From: Kitasatospora phosalacinea
Lineage (GTDB): Bacteria > Actinomycetota > Actinomycetes > Streptomycetales > Streptomycetaceae
DNA length: 64,000 nucleotides
Assembly: GCF_000716545.1 (NCBI RefSeq)
Contig: NZ_JNWZ01000025.1
Location: 1 to 64,000, forward strand
Direction of reading: 5' to 3'
Position numbers and translations under genes: made by a program. Below, piece after piece: positions 42,631 to 50,957 of the stretch (positions are counted from its first letter, which is position 1; each line of letters starts with the position of its first letter). Under the pieces are notes generated by a model. The model searched no databases. It was given only the letters and a program-made list of their open reading frames with translations, and was not told the origin of the DNA.

Positions 42631-43233
42631 ATGCGATCCAGCTCCCTCCTCGCCCCCGCGCAGCCCCTCCCCGGTGACGTCCGCCCCCTGCGCGCCGAAC
42701 TGCTGCGCGGCCTGATGGACCGTACGGCCCGCGGTGACCGGGCGGCGTACACCGGCCTCTACGAGGAGCTCGCGCCGACCGTCCACGGCATCGCGCTGCG
42801 CGTGCTCAGGGACCGCGCGCAGGCCGAGGAGGTCGCCCAGGAGGCGCTCCTGGAGATGTGGCGCTCGGCGCCGTCCTACCGGCCCGAGCGGGGCTCGGTC
42901 GCCGCCTGGGCGTGCACGATCGCCCACCGGCGCGCCGTGGACCGGGTCAGGTCGGTTCGGGCATCCTGCGAGCGTGAGCAGCGCGTCGTGCGGGAGGATC
43001 CGGCGAGGCCGGAGCAGGTCGCCGAGGAGGTCGAGCGAGCCATGGAGGCGGCCCGGGTCCGGCACGCCCTGTCCGCACTGAGCGCGGCCCAGCGCGAAGC
43101 GCTGGTCCTGGCCTACTACGGCGGTTACTCGCAGAGCCGGATCGCCGCCGCTCTCGGACTGCCGCTGGGCACGGTCAAGTCCCGCATGAGGGAGGGCCTC
43201 CTGCGTCTGCGCAGCGCCCTGCACGACGGATGA
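42631..43233 (+). CDS. ECF (SigK/LitS-like) RNA polymerase sigma factor
   Basis: A 200-residue group IV sigma factor. Region 2 is visible as YTGLYEELAPTVHGIALRVL to WAYxx-like VAAWACTIAHRRAVDRVRSV, and region 4 as LSAAQREALVLAYYGGYSQS with RIAAALGLPLGTVKSRMREG. It lies 40 bases before a MerR-type regulator with a B12-binding-like domain. That pairing resembles the Streptomyces light-inducible LitS/LitR module, in which LitR releases the sigma factor gene in light. ATG 42631 is chosen; no good ribosome site is visible, so it may be leaderless. Confidence 0.9.
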   Translation: MRSSSLLAPAQPLPGDVRPLRAELLRGLMDRTARGDRAAYTGLYEELAPTVHGIALRVLRDRAQAEEVAQEALLEMWRSAPSYRPERGSVAAWACTIAHRRAVDRVRSVRASCEREQRVVREDPARPEQVAEEVERAMEAARVRHALSALSAAQREALVLAYYGGYSQSRIAAALGLPLGTVKSRMREGLLRLRSALHDG

Positions 43234-43273
43234 CCGCGACGCCACCCGCCCCGAGCCCGGAGGACGACCCGTC

Positions 43274-44419
43274 ATGAGGAACGCGACCGACGAGCAGGGG
43301 CCCGCGCGCGCCGTCCGGGAGGAGGCGCTCCGGGCCGGCCCGCCCGCGGCCGACCCCGGCGTCGACGTCGGCGTCGGCGTACCGACCGGGGCGGTCGCCC
43401 GCCGACTCGGCGTGTCGCCCACCACGATCCGCTCCTGGGAGCGCCGCTACGGCATCGGCCCCTCCCACCGCGGCCAGGGCCGGCACCGCAGGTGGTCCCC
43501 CGAGGACATCTCCCTCCTGGACGAGATGTGTCGACTGACCGCCCGCGGGATCCCGCCGGCGGAGGCGGCGCGAGCCGCCCGCTCCGCCGCGCAGGCCGCG
43601 CACCGGGCGCCCGACGGCGGCCCGCGCCAGGGGCTGCCCACCGGCATCGAACCGGACCCGGCCCGCCAGGACCCGGCCGGCGCCCCCCGCCCGGGCGGCA
43701 GTCGCGCGATGCCGCTCGGCACCGTCCGCCCCGAGTGCCGGGGCCTCGCCCGCGCGGCCGTCAGGCTCGACGGGCCCGAGGTGGCGGAGATCCTGCGCGC
43801 CGCCGTGGACGGGCTCGGGCCCGTCCGGGCCTGGACCGAGGTGATGATGCCCGCCCTGCGCGCGGCGGGCCGCAAGTGGGCCGCCGACGGCGAGCAGTAC
43901 GTCGAGGTCGAGCACCTGCTCTCCTGGCACGTCTCCGCCGCGCTGCGCACCGCGGCCGTCGCGCCGGCGCGCTTCCGGGAGGCGCCGCCGGTGCTGCTCG
44001 CCGCCATGCCGGGTGAGCAGCACACGCTCCCGCTGGAGGCCGTGGCGGCCGGGATGGCGGTGCACGGCCTTCCCTACCGGATGCTCGGCGCCGCGGTGCC
44101 CCCGCGGGCGCTCCTCGACGCGGTCACCCGCCTCGGCCCCTCGGCGGTGCTGCTGTGGGCCCAGAGCCGCACCACCGCCGACCCGCTCCTCGCGCGCGAG
44201 GTGGACCGCGCCTCGTGGGGCGCCGCCGGCGCGCGCCTCGACCCGCTGGTCGCCACCGTCGGACCGGGCTGGAACCGTCACGAGCACCTGGCCGGACTCG
44301 CGTGTCCGCGCACGCTCGAAGCCGCCCTCGCCCTGGTCCACCGGGCCGTCGAGGCCCGGATCCCGCCCGCGGCCGACCCGGCCGGAGGGGAGGGGGCCCC
44401 GTGCGGCCCGAACCGGTGA
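43274..44419 (+). CDS. MerR family regulator with B12-binding-like domain (LitR/CarH type)
   Basis: A 381-residue regulator. The MerR winged helix is VPTGAVARRLGVSPTTIRSW with ERRYGIGPS (about residues 35-70). A Pro-rich linker leads to a helical bundle and a Rossmann-like cobalamin domain. The CarH-type motif appears as W-x10-EH in KWAADGEQYVEVEHLLSWH (about 199-217), and the cobalamin histidine as GEQHTLPLEAV in place of ExHxxG. These suggest adenosylcobalamin binding and light sensing. GGAGG precedes the ATG. The DUF2071 gene downstream overlaps its end by 19 bases. Confidence 0.85.
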   Translation: MRNATDEQGPARAVREEALRAGPPAADPGVDVGVGVPTGAVARRLGVSPTTIRSWERRYGIGPSHRGQGRHRRWSPEDISLLDEMCRLTARGIPPAEAARAARSAAQAAHRAPDGGPRQGLPTGIEPDPARQDPAGAPRPGGSRAMPLGTVRPECRGLARAAVRLDGPEVAEILRAAVDGLGPVRAWTEVMMPALRAAGRKWAADGEQYVEVEHLLSWHVSAALRTAAVAPARFREAPPVLLAAMPGEQHTLPLEAVAAGMAVHGLPYRMLGAAVPPRALLDAVTRLGPSAVLLWAQSRTTADPLLAREVDRASWGAAGARLDPLVATVGPGWNRHEHLAGLACPRTLEAALALVHRAVEARIPPAADPAGGEGAPCGPNR

Positions 44420-45156
44420 CCGACTTCGCTCCGCGGACGGTGCGGCCGACGCTGCTGTCCCAGAACTGGCGCGACGTGCTCTTCCTGCACTGGCCCGTCC
44501 ACCCCGCGGCGGTCGCGCCGCTGCTGCCGCCCGGCGTGTTCCCCGATGTCCGCAACGGCACCACCTGGGTGGGACTCGTCGCGTTCTCGATGGAGGGACT
44601 GGGCCCCGGCCGCACGTCCCTCCCGTACGTCGGGACGTTCCCCGAGGTCAACGTCCGGCTGTACTCCGTCGACGGGCACGGCCGCCGCGGGGTGGTGTTC
44701 CGCTCGCTCGACTGCCCCCGGCTGTCCGCCGTGCTGGTGGCACGGGCGGCGCTCGGGCTGCCCTACCGCTGGTCGCGGACCCGCTGGACGGCGGACGGCG
44801 ACGTGCTGCACCTCGCCACCCGGGTGCGCGGGGCCGGGGGCGGCGGAGCCCGGTGCGTGCTGCGCGCCCGGGTCGGCCCGCGCCTCGAACGGCCGGGCCC
44901 GCTCGCCGACTTCCTCACCGCCCGCTGGGGGCTGCACACGCGCACCGCCGGACGCACGGTCCACCTGCCGGTCGAGCACCCGCCGTGGCCGCTGCACCAG
45001 GCGGAGGTGGAGCACCTCGACGAGACCCTGCTGCGAGCAGCCGGGATCGAGGTCCTCGGGCCCCCGGCGAGCGTCCTGTTCTCGCCGGGGGTGCCCGTCC
45101 GGTTCGGCCCCGGCGGGGACGCGGCGCCGCGTCGTGCGGAGGTCAGCTCCTGGTGA
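44401..45156 (+). CDS. DUF2071 (YqjF-like) protein
   Basis: A 251-residue cytoplasmic protein of the DUF2071 family: WRDVLFLHWPVHPAAVAPLL, LPPGVFPDVRNGTTWVGLVA, VGTFPEVNVRLYSVDGHGRR and FRSLDCPRLSAVLVARAALG are the usual blocks. The biochemical role is unknown. The GTG at 44401 lies inside the end of the MerR gene, so the three genes form one operon and it may belong to the light response. Its last 14 bases overlap the end of the convergent S51 peptidase gene. Confidence 0.85.
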   Translation: MRPEPVTDFAPRTVRPTLLSQNWRDVLFLHWPVHPAAVAPLLPPGVFPDVRNGTTWVGLVAFSMEGLGPGRTSLPYVGTFPEVNVRLYSVDGHGRRGVVFRSLDCPRLSAVLVARAALGLPYRWSRTRWTADGDVLHLATRVRGAGGGGARCVLRARVGPRLERPGPLADFLTARWGLHTRTAGRTVHLPVEHPPWPLHQAEVEHLDETLLRAAGIEVLGPPASVLFSPGVPVRFGPGGDAAPRRAEVSSW

Positions 45157-46594
45157 CGCGGCAGGAGTAGGTCGCGCTGCCCGATCCGCTGTAGGCCTCC
45201 AGGTCCGCGTAGTAGGTGCCGCTGCCGGTCGCCGTCCAGCTGAGCGACTCGCCCGTGCCCCTCCCGTCGTTGACCGAGCGGGTCAGGGTGCTGCCGTTCG
45301 CGTTCATGAAGTACAGGTCGGCGTCGTAGGCGGAGGGGATCGCGCAGGTGACGGTGGCGGTCTGACCCGAGGTCAGGGACAGCTTGTAGTAGTCGCGGTC
45401 CGAGGCGGACCTCATGCTGCCGGTGACGGTGGCCGGGTAGGCGAGGCCGGTGAGGTCGTTCGCGGCGCCGGTGCTGTCGTTCGGCTCGGTCTCGGTGAAG
45501 GAGGAGCCCGTGCCGCCCCCGCCTCCGCCGCCGCAGTCGGTGACCGGGGTGCCGGCGTACAGGTTGGCGTCGGGGGTGCCGTTGGTCACGCTGCGGGTGT
45601 AGTAGCCGCAGGTGGGACGGTTCTTGAAGTCGAAGGTCTGTCCGGCGGTGAGGTGCCAGATCTTGAAGTTCGAGTAGGTGAGGGGCCGACCGGAGACGGC
45701 CTGCTCGGGCTGGTGGTCGCCGAGCACGACGTAGGCGTCCGAGCCGGAGAGGGTGGCCAGGCCGTTCTTGTCCAGGAACAACGAGCCGCCGCCCTGCTCG
45801 ACGCCCACGCCCCAGGCCTTGCCGGAGGTGGTCAGGCCGTCCTTGACCGCACGTGCGAGGAAGGCCATGGTGCGGCCCATGCGGTCACGGGTGACGAAGT
45901 GCGAGTCGTTGACGGTGTCGGCGTAGTTGGGCCAGGAGAACATGCCCGTGGTGAAGGTGACGCTGCGGTCGTAGGGGTTGGCGAGGGCGGTGGGGGAGTC
46001 GGTGCTCGCGGTGCAGGCGTCGTAGACGACGGCGCTGTTGACGTGGTGGCCGGCGCTGCCGCCGCCGGAGCCGCCGCCCTTGGCGATGACGGACTGGACG
46101 GAGGCCTGCAGCGAGGTCCCCTTCCAGGAGGCGTAGACGCACTGGTTGCCGCCGGCGAAGTACGCGAACTCGGCGTTGCGCACGTCGGTGTTGACCTGGG
46201 AGCTGTTGCCGTCGGCCGCGGAGGTGACGACGTCGGTGGTGCAGGAGTTGACGCCGGACAGCCTCATGAACACGTCGCACTCGGGGGTCTGGCTGGCGCC
46301 GGTGGAGGCGGAGTCGGCGAGGACCGTGACGTCGATGCTGCCGCTCCCCCCAGTGATGGCGGCGATCGCCTTGGTCGCGGTGTCGGGTACCACGGCTCCG
46401 TCGCCGTTGAAGGTGAACGCGGGGCCGCTCCAGGAGGTGCGGCTGACGTCGGAGGCGCTGCCGAGGCGGATGCGGGTCACCGAGGCGTGGGCGGACGGTG
46501 GGGCTGCCACCGCGCCGGCTCCGGCGGCGGTCAGGGCGAGGGCGAGGAGCGCGGCGGACCTGGTGGACCGGAGGCGGGGCAGGGCTGGGCGCAT
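45143..46594 (-). CDS. secreted S51 (cyanophycinase-like) peptidase with PPC domain
   Basis: A 483-residue secreted serine peptidase of the S51 fold. The signal peptide ends near SAHASV (about residue 38). The S51 core has FAGGNQCVYASWKG, the nucleophile elbow GGGSGGGSAGHH (about 180) and the histidine block NDSHFVTRDRMGRTMAFLAR (about 230), then GVGVEQGGGSLFLDKNG, all as in cyanophycinases. A Gly-rich linker leads to a bacterial pre-peptidase C-terminal (PPC) domain (TETEPNDSTGAANDL to SCRVTRS). It probably cleaves beta-aspartyl-type bonds outside the cell. A GTTACA/TGTAAT dyad lies 61-95 bases upstream. Confidence 0.82.
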   Translation of the reverse strand: MRPALPRLRSTRSAALLALALTAAGAGAVAAPPSAHASVTRIRLGSASDVSRTSWSGPAFTFNGDGAVVPDTATKAIAAITGGSGSIDVTVLADSASTGASQTPECDVFMRLSGVNSCTTDVVTSAADGNSSQVNTDVRNAEFAYFAGGNQCVYASWKGTSLQASVQSVIAKGGGSGGGSAGHHVNSAVVYDACTASTDSPTALANPYDRSVTFTTGMFSWPNYADTVNDSHFVTRDRMGRTMAFLARAVKDGLTTSGKAWGVGVEQGGGSLFLDKNGLATLSGSDAYVVLGDHQPEQAVSGRPLTYSNFKIWHLTAGQTFDFKNRPTCGYYTRSVTNGTPDANLYAGTPVTDCGGGGGGGTGSSFTETEPNDSTGAANDLTGLAYPATVTGSMRSASDRDYYKLSLTSGQTATVTCAIPSAYDADLYFMNANGSTLTRSVNDGRGTGESLSWTATGSGTYYADLEAYSGSGSATYSCRVTRS

Positions 46595-46654
46595 GGGGAG
46601 GCTCTCCTGGGTGTGTGGGGGAGCACCGCCGTGGGGGAGGGGTGCGTTGTAGAA

Positions 46655-46689
46655 GTTACAGCCATGGAGGCGAGTCCAATAGATGTAAT
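46655..46689 (-). promoter_or_regulatory. 35-bp dyad GTTACA-N23-TGTAAT upstream of the S51 gene
   Basis: GTTACA (46655-46660) and TGTAAT (46684-46689) with 23 bases between. Read toward the gene, TGTAACTT lies at 46653-46660, about 60 bases before the start, and could double as a -10 element. The same arrangement occurs before the amino-acid ABC operon (53879-53913), with a near copy before the orphan binding protein. Confidence 0.5.
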
Positions 46690-46746
46690 ATCCGTTGCGG
46701 TCGTAAAACTTCCCTCAAGGGCCTGCGGCAGGGGCCGGGCGGGCTT

Positions 46747-48849
46747 CTAGGAGGACTGGCGGCGGCGCGGTGCGGAGGCCGTGAGCCGGTGGTACTCGGC
46801 TGCCAGTGACTGCGCCATCGCCGACGACGAGAAGCGGGCCGCCACGCTCCGGCGGCCGGCGGCCGCGACGCGGGCGAGTTCGCCGTCGGGGAGGCCGGCG
46901 AGGAGGGCCAGCCGCTCGGCGAGGGCGGGGACGGAGTCCGTGGGGAGCAGGAACCCGTTGCTGCCGTCGCGGACGTAGTGGGGAACGCCACCGCGCAGCG
47001 GGCCTGCCGCGGGCAGTCCGGAGTCCATCGCCTCCAGCACCGCGAGGCCGAACTCCTCCTTGGCGCTGGGGCACACGTACAGGGTCCGGCCGGTCCGCTC
47101 CCCGGAAGCGAGCGCCCTTTCGAGGATCCTGACCTCGCGGTTGGGCAGGGCGGGCCACAGGGCCACGCGACGCCGCGCCTCCGGGTGCCCGGAGAGGAGT
47201 TCGGCGATCCTGGCCCGCATCTCCTCCTCCACGGGCGTGGCGGCACCGGCGGCCGATCCGCCGACCAGGAGCATCGTCGTCGACCGGTGCAGGTCCGCTT
47301 CGAGCCAGGCTTCCACCAGCCTGTCCTGCTGCTTGACCGGGTGCAGGCGGCCGACGCTGAGGAACAGGCGCGCGTCGCGCGCGGCGGTGTCGATGCTGTC
47401 GGGGCCGGCCCCGTCGCGGAAGAGCCGGTCCATGAGGGCGGCGGCGATCCGCTCGTCGCCCGCGCGCGGCGTGAAGGGCGGGATCCCCTCGGGGGGAGAA
47501 GCGGTGCGCCGGGTGCCCGCCGTGGCGCGGAGCTGCGGGAAGTGGGCGGACAGGTCGTCGGCCCCGGCGCGTCCGGGAATGGTGACCAGCAGGTCGGAGC
47601 GGGCGACGAGGCGGTCACCGACGAAGATCCGGTGCAGGTCCAGGCGCAGGGCCGCCGCCGGTTCGCTCCGCGAGGTCCGCGGCACGCCCCGGTGCCGTTC
47701 GGCCATGGTGCGGTGCGGATCGGGGGTGGCGGTGAACACGAAGCGGGAGCCGCACCGCCGTGCGGCGTCGGCCACGGCCAGCGAGCAGTCGTCCGAGAAC
47801 CTGGCGTGCACCACGTCCGGAGCGGCCCCGGGAAGTCCCAGGAGACGGCTCGCCCACCAGGCGACGGCGGGACGCAGCCGCAGCGCCGTGGCCGGATCGA
47901 CCGGCCCGCCGTCGGGCACCGGGACGCCCAACACCCAGTGACCGGAACCGATCCGTTCGACCAGCGGGTGGCCGCGGCGAAGCCGTGCGGGGTCCGCGAG
48001 GACGACGGTGAGGACGCGCGACACCCGCCGGGTGGCCGCCATGGCGTCACCGAGACCGGCCACCAGGACGCTCATCCCCCCGCTGAGGCCGACGCCGGGC
48101 TCGCCCAGCCGCCCCGCCGTCATCGACTGGGCCGCGACCAGTCCGGCGGCGGGCCGGGCGGGCAGGTCCCGGACGGCCCACCGGAAGGCGGCGCCCGGCG
48201 GCGCGCCCGGCCGCGCCCGCTCCCAGGCCGCCGACAGCAGCAGCGACTCGTACGGGTCGGAGGCGGACGGCCGAGTCGGCAGCACCTCGCTGCCTCCAGG
48301 AACGCCGGAGAGGTAGCGCACGGCCGCGTGCCGCTCCCACCGGTCCCCGCTGCGCGCACGGGCGGCGCACTCGGGGGCGGTGAGCGGCAGCAGGCCGTGC
48401 GCCTCGGCCAGGTCGAGCAGGCAGGCGGCCTCCACCGCGGCGACGGGCCGCAGCAGCCTGCTCCGCAGGGCCGCGCTCGCACGGCCCCGGTGCCCCGCGG
48501 CGACGGTGACCGCCCACGCCTCGGCGAGGGCGCCGCGCAGCATCGGACCGCCGCGGGCCGCGGTGACCAGCGTCAGGGGATCGTGCGGTTCGCCGGCTCG
48601 CGCCGCTCTGCGCAGCTGCGCCGTCCGGTGGTCCTCCGGAGCGAGCGCGCGCGCACCGCGGCGGTCCGTGCCGTGGCCGTACTCGGCCCGGGCGAGCAGC
48701 GACAGGAGGTCGTCGCCCCCGGGAGCGGGCGCGGCGGGATCCCACCAGCGGCGGCGCCACCGGGCCACCACGTCGGGGACCGCCGGGGTCGCGGCGGTGA
48801 TGCCGTCGGACGGGGTGCCGTCGGACGGCGCGACGGTGTCGTGCGGCAT
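46747..48849 (-). CDS. glycosyltransferase family 4-like protein with long N-terminal region
   Basis: A 700-residue retaining glycosyltransferase (GT-B fold). The N-terminal 230 residues are an Ala/Arg-rich helical region that I do not recognise. The GT4 part starts near GEPGVGLSGGMSVLVAGLGD, has DVVHARFSDDCSLAVADAAR, the C-terminal nucleotide-binding block RLFLSVGRLHPVKQQDRLVE and the E-x7-E motif in CPSAKEEFGLAVLEAMDSGL. It resembles sucrose/mannosylfructose-phosphate synthase types. ATG 48849 is chosen (GAAGGG upstream); ATG 48933 is a longer option. It is divergent from a second glycosyltransferase. Confidence 0.85.
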   Translation of the reverse strand: MPHDTVAPSDGTPSDGITAATPAVPDVVARWRRRWWDPAAPAPGGDDLLSLLARAEYGHGTDRRGARALAPEDHRTAQLRRAARAGEPHDPLTLVTAARGGPMLRGALAEAWAVTVAAGHRGRASAALRSRLLRPVAAVEAACLLDLAEAHGLLPLTAPECAARARSGDRWERHAAVRYLSGVPGGSEVLPTRPSASDPYESLLLSAAWERARPGAPPGAAFRWAVRDLPARPAAGLVAAQSMTAGRLGEPGVGLSGGMSVLVAGLGDAMAATRRVSRVLTVVLADPARLRRGHPLVERIGSGHWVLGVPVPDGGPVDPATALRLRPAVAWWASRLLGLPGAAPDVVHARFSDDCSLAVADAARRCGSRFVFTATPDPHRTMAERHRGVPRTSRSEPAAALRLDLHRIFVGDRLVARSDLLVTIPGRAGADDLSAHFPQLRATAGTRRTASPPEGIPPFTPRAGDERIAAALMDRLFRDGAGPDSIDTAARDARLFLSVGRLHPVKQQDRLVEAWLEADLHRSTTMLLVGGSAAGAATPVEEEMRARIAELLSGHPEARRRVALWPALPNREVRILERALASGERTGRTLYVCPSAKEEFGLAVLEAMDSGLPAAGPLRGGVPHYVRDGSNGFLLPTDSVPALAERLALLAGLPDGELARVAAAGRRSVAARFSSSAMAQSLAAEYHRLTASAPRRRQSS

Positions 48850-49030
48850 CGGGGAGGGCCCTTCGTCGGTGGCGCTGCCGACCGCGTTTCGGAGCGGGGC
48901 CCCGAACGGATGGACCGGGCCGGGGCCGCTCAAACCGGCGGACGAGGCCGCGTGACATCATCGGAGGGAACCGGCGCCCGCTCCCGGCCCTCACCGGCGA
49001 GCGCGGAACGCGTCGGCAGCGGAGGACCCC

Positions 49031-50404
49031 GTGACCCGAGTCGTCGTCATCAGCCCGCCCTTCCGCTCGCACGCCGCGCCCCTGGGCGTCCTGGGCGCCG
49101 CGCTGCGCGGCACCGGGGCCGACGTCACGTTGGCCTGCGCACCGGCCTTCGCCGGCCTGGCCGAGGACCACGGCCTGGGTTTCGCCGAACTCACCGTCAC
49201 CCGCAACGCCAACGACGGCATCGCCGAGCGGACGGAGCAGGCGGACGGCGAGGCCCGGCGGCTCCGGGAGTTCCTGGACGCCACGCACGACGGCGCCATC
49301 GCGACCCTGCTCACCCAGGCGCGGCACCGGCGGGACGACATGCTCGCCGACCCGGACCGGATCCTGGCGGAGATCCGCGACCTCGACCGGAGGCTGCGCC
49401 CCGACTGGTACCTGGTGGACCAGCTCAGCTACCCGGTGACCTTGGCCGTGCACTGCCTGGGCCTGCCCTACGCCACGTTCTGCCCGGGTCACCCCAGCTA
49501 CATCCCCGCCGGTCCGGAGGCGTTCTTCGGACTGCCCCACGCCTGGCCCGAGGCGGTCCGCCCCGAGCCCGACGCCCTCGCGCGACTGCGGAACGCGGTG
49601 GCCGCCAACGACAGGGCGTTCACCGCGGAGTTCCGCCGCGTGGCCGGGCGCCACGCGCCCGGACGGCCCCGGCCCGAACGGGCCTTCGCCCTGTGCTCGC
49701 CGCACGCCGTGGTGTTCAACTACCCGCCCCTGCCGTGGCTCCCGCCCGCCCCGCCCGGTCCGGTGCCCGTCCACGCCGGGCACTGCACGCCCGGGCCGGG
49801 GGCCACTGGACTCGACGACGAGTGGCGGGCGGTCGTCGCCCGCCTGACCGCCGGCGGACGCCCGCTGGTCCTGGTCGCCTTCGGCACCTTCCTGTCGGCC
49901 CGCCACGACGTCCTGCGCACGGTCGCGCAGGCGGTGCTCGACCGCACGGACGCATCGGTGATCGTCGCGGCCGGAAGCCGGGTCGCGGACCTCGCGCGCG
50001 ATCCGCAGCTGGCCGCGGCGCCGCCGGAACGCCTGCACGTCGCCGAGTCCGTCCCCCAGCAGGCCCTGCTGGCGCACACCGCCGCGATGGTCCACCACGG
50101 CGGGAACAACTCCTTCACGGAGTGCCTCGCGGCAGGCGTTCCGGCGCTCGTCCTGCCCTTCTCCAGCGACCAGTTCGCCATCGCCCACGACGTCGAGCGC
50201 GCGGGCCTCGGCCTCGCGCGCGACCCGAACACCCTCGACACCGGGACCGCCGGCGAGGCCCTCCGGGACCTGCTGGCGGCCGGCGGACACGACAGCGGCA
50301 TCGCGGCCGCGCGCGCCCGGGTCCTCGCCGCGGGTCCTCGCCGCGGGGCCGAGCAGCTCGTCCACGCGATGCGCGGCGTCTCCCGCACCCCCGCGCCGGC
50401 GTAG
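49031..50404 (+). CDS. GT1 (UGT/MGT-type) glycosyltransferase
   Basis: A 457-residue inverting glycosyltransferase of the macrolide/UGT type that moves a sugar from a nucleotide donor to a small molecule. The N-terminus is VVVISPPFRSHAAPLGVLGA (acceptor domain, including the usual catalytic His of the HxxP region). The C-terminal donor domain has VLVAFGTFLS, HVAESVPQQALLAHTAAMVH and the signature HHGGNNSFTECLAAGVPALV with FSSDQFAIAHDVE. GGAGGA precedes the GTG. It is divergent from the GT4 gene; no acceptor-biosynthesis genes are nearby. Confidence 0.92.
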   Translation: MTRVVVISPPFRSHAAPLGVLGAALRGTGADVTLACAPAFAGLAEDHGLGFAELTVTRNANDGIAERTEQADGEARRLREFLDATHDGAIATLLTQARHRRDDMLADPDRILAEIRDLDRRLRPDWYLVDQLSYPVTLAVHCLGLPYATFCPGHPSYIPAGPEAFFGLPHAWPEAVRPEPDALARLRNAVAANDRAFTAEFRRVAGRHAPGRPRPERAFALCSPHAVVFNYPPLPWLPPAPPGPVPVHAGHCTPGPGATGLDDEWRAVVARLTAGGRPLVLVAFGTFLSARHDVLRTVAQAVLDRTDASVIVAAGSRVADLARDPQLAAAPPERLHVAESVPQQALLAHTAAMVHHGGNNSFTECLAAGVPALVLPFSSDQFAIAHDVERAGLGLARDPNTLDTGTAGEALRDLLAAGGHDSGIAAARARVLAAGPRRGAEQLVHAMRGVSRTPAPA

Positions 50405-50536
50405 CCCGCCGGACCGCCTGACCGTACGGGCGCGTCCCGCGCCCATTCCGTGCGCAACCGATGCGACTCCCGATCGCGGAGGGGATGCGAGCACGGTGGG
50501 CAGCGGGGGATCCCGACGGAACGAGGAGTGATCGCC

Positions 50537-50827
50537 ATGATGATCGTTCGCAAGCTTCACGAAGCCGGTGTCACCAGCGAGCACGCCTACGCGGCCGCGC
50601 TCGGTTCGGTGGGTCTCTCCCTCCTGAGCTGGGTGGTGTCGATGAAGGCCGAGCAGGCGGGCATCGAACGGGCCGACCGGTGGGGCATCTTCGTCGGTGA
50701 GTGGGCCCCGACCTTCTTCGGCCTCGGCCTGGCCCTCGCGCAGTACGAGGGCCGGACCGCCGTCGAGGGGGGCGACCACCGCAGCGCGTGGTTCGACCGC
50801 CGCGCGACCACCGCCGAAGCCGGCTGA
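50537..50827 (+). CDS. small membrane protein
   Basis: A 96-residue protein, MMIVRKLHEAGVTSEHAYAA, with two hydrophobic helices (ALGSVGLSLLSWVVSM and WAPTFFGLGLALAQYEG) and a polar tail. I do not recognise the family, though such proteins are common in Streptomyces. GAGGAG (50523-50528) sits eight bases before the ATG. A strong terminator follows. Confidence 0.75.
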   Translation: MMIVRKLHEAGVTSEHAYAAALGSVGLSLLSWVVSMKAEQAGIERADRWGIFVGEWAPTFFGLGLALAQYEGRTAVEGGDHRSAWFDRRATTAEAG

Positions 50828-50876
50828 GCGCTGCCGCGGCCGGGCCCGACCGGCGGGCGGTGAGGGCGCGGCGGTC

Positions 50877-50913
50877 GACCCGGGTCCGGTGCGCGGCGCA
50901 CCGGACCCGGGTC
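50877..50913. terminator. bidirectional hairpin terminator
   Basis: GACCCGGGTCCGGTGC (50877-50892) pairs perfectly with GCACCGGACCCGGGTC (50898-50913) around a 5-base loop. It separates the small membrane protein gene from the convergent binding-protein gene. Confidence 0.9.
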
Positions 50914-50957
50914 CTTCCTCCGGGGCCGCCGCCCCGGTCCGGCCGGCGGTGGGGCCG

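Noticed and set aside
42631..45156. A carotenoid biosynthesis locus
   Set aside because: No crtE, crtB, crtI or crtY genes are present; only the regulatory pair resembles the light-responsive loci.
46747..50404. A natural-product biosynthetic cluster around the two glycosyltransferases
   Set aside because: No polyketide, peptide synthetase, terpene or deoxysugar genes are within the window; two glycosyltransferases alone do not make a cluster.
46978..50421. An 1147-codon plus-strand frame covering the GT4 gene and most of the GT1 gene
   Set aside because: It is antisense to the GT4 gene and out of frame with the GT1 gene; both real genes show catalytic motifs in other frames.
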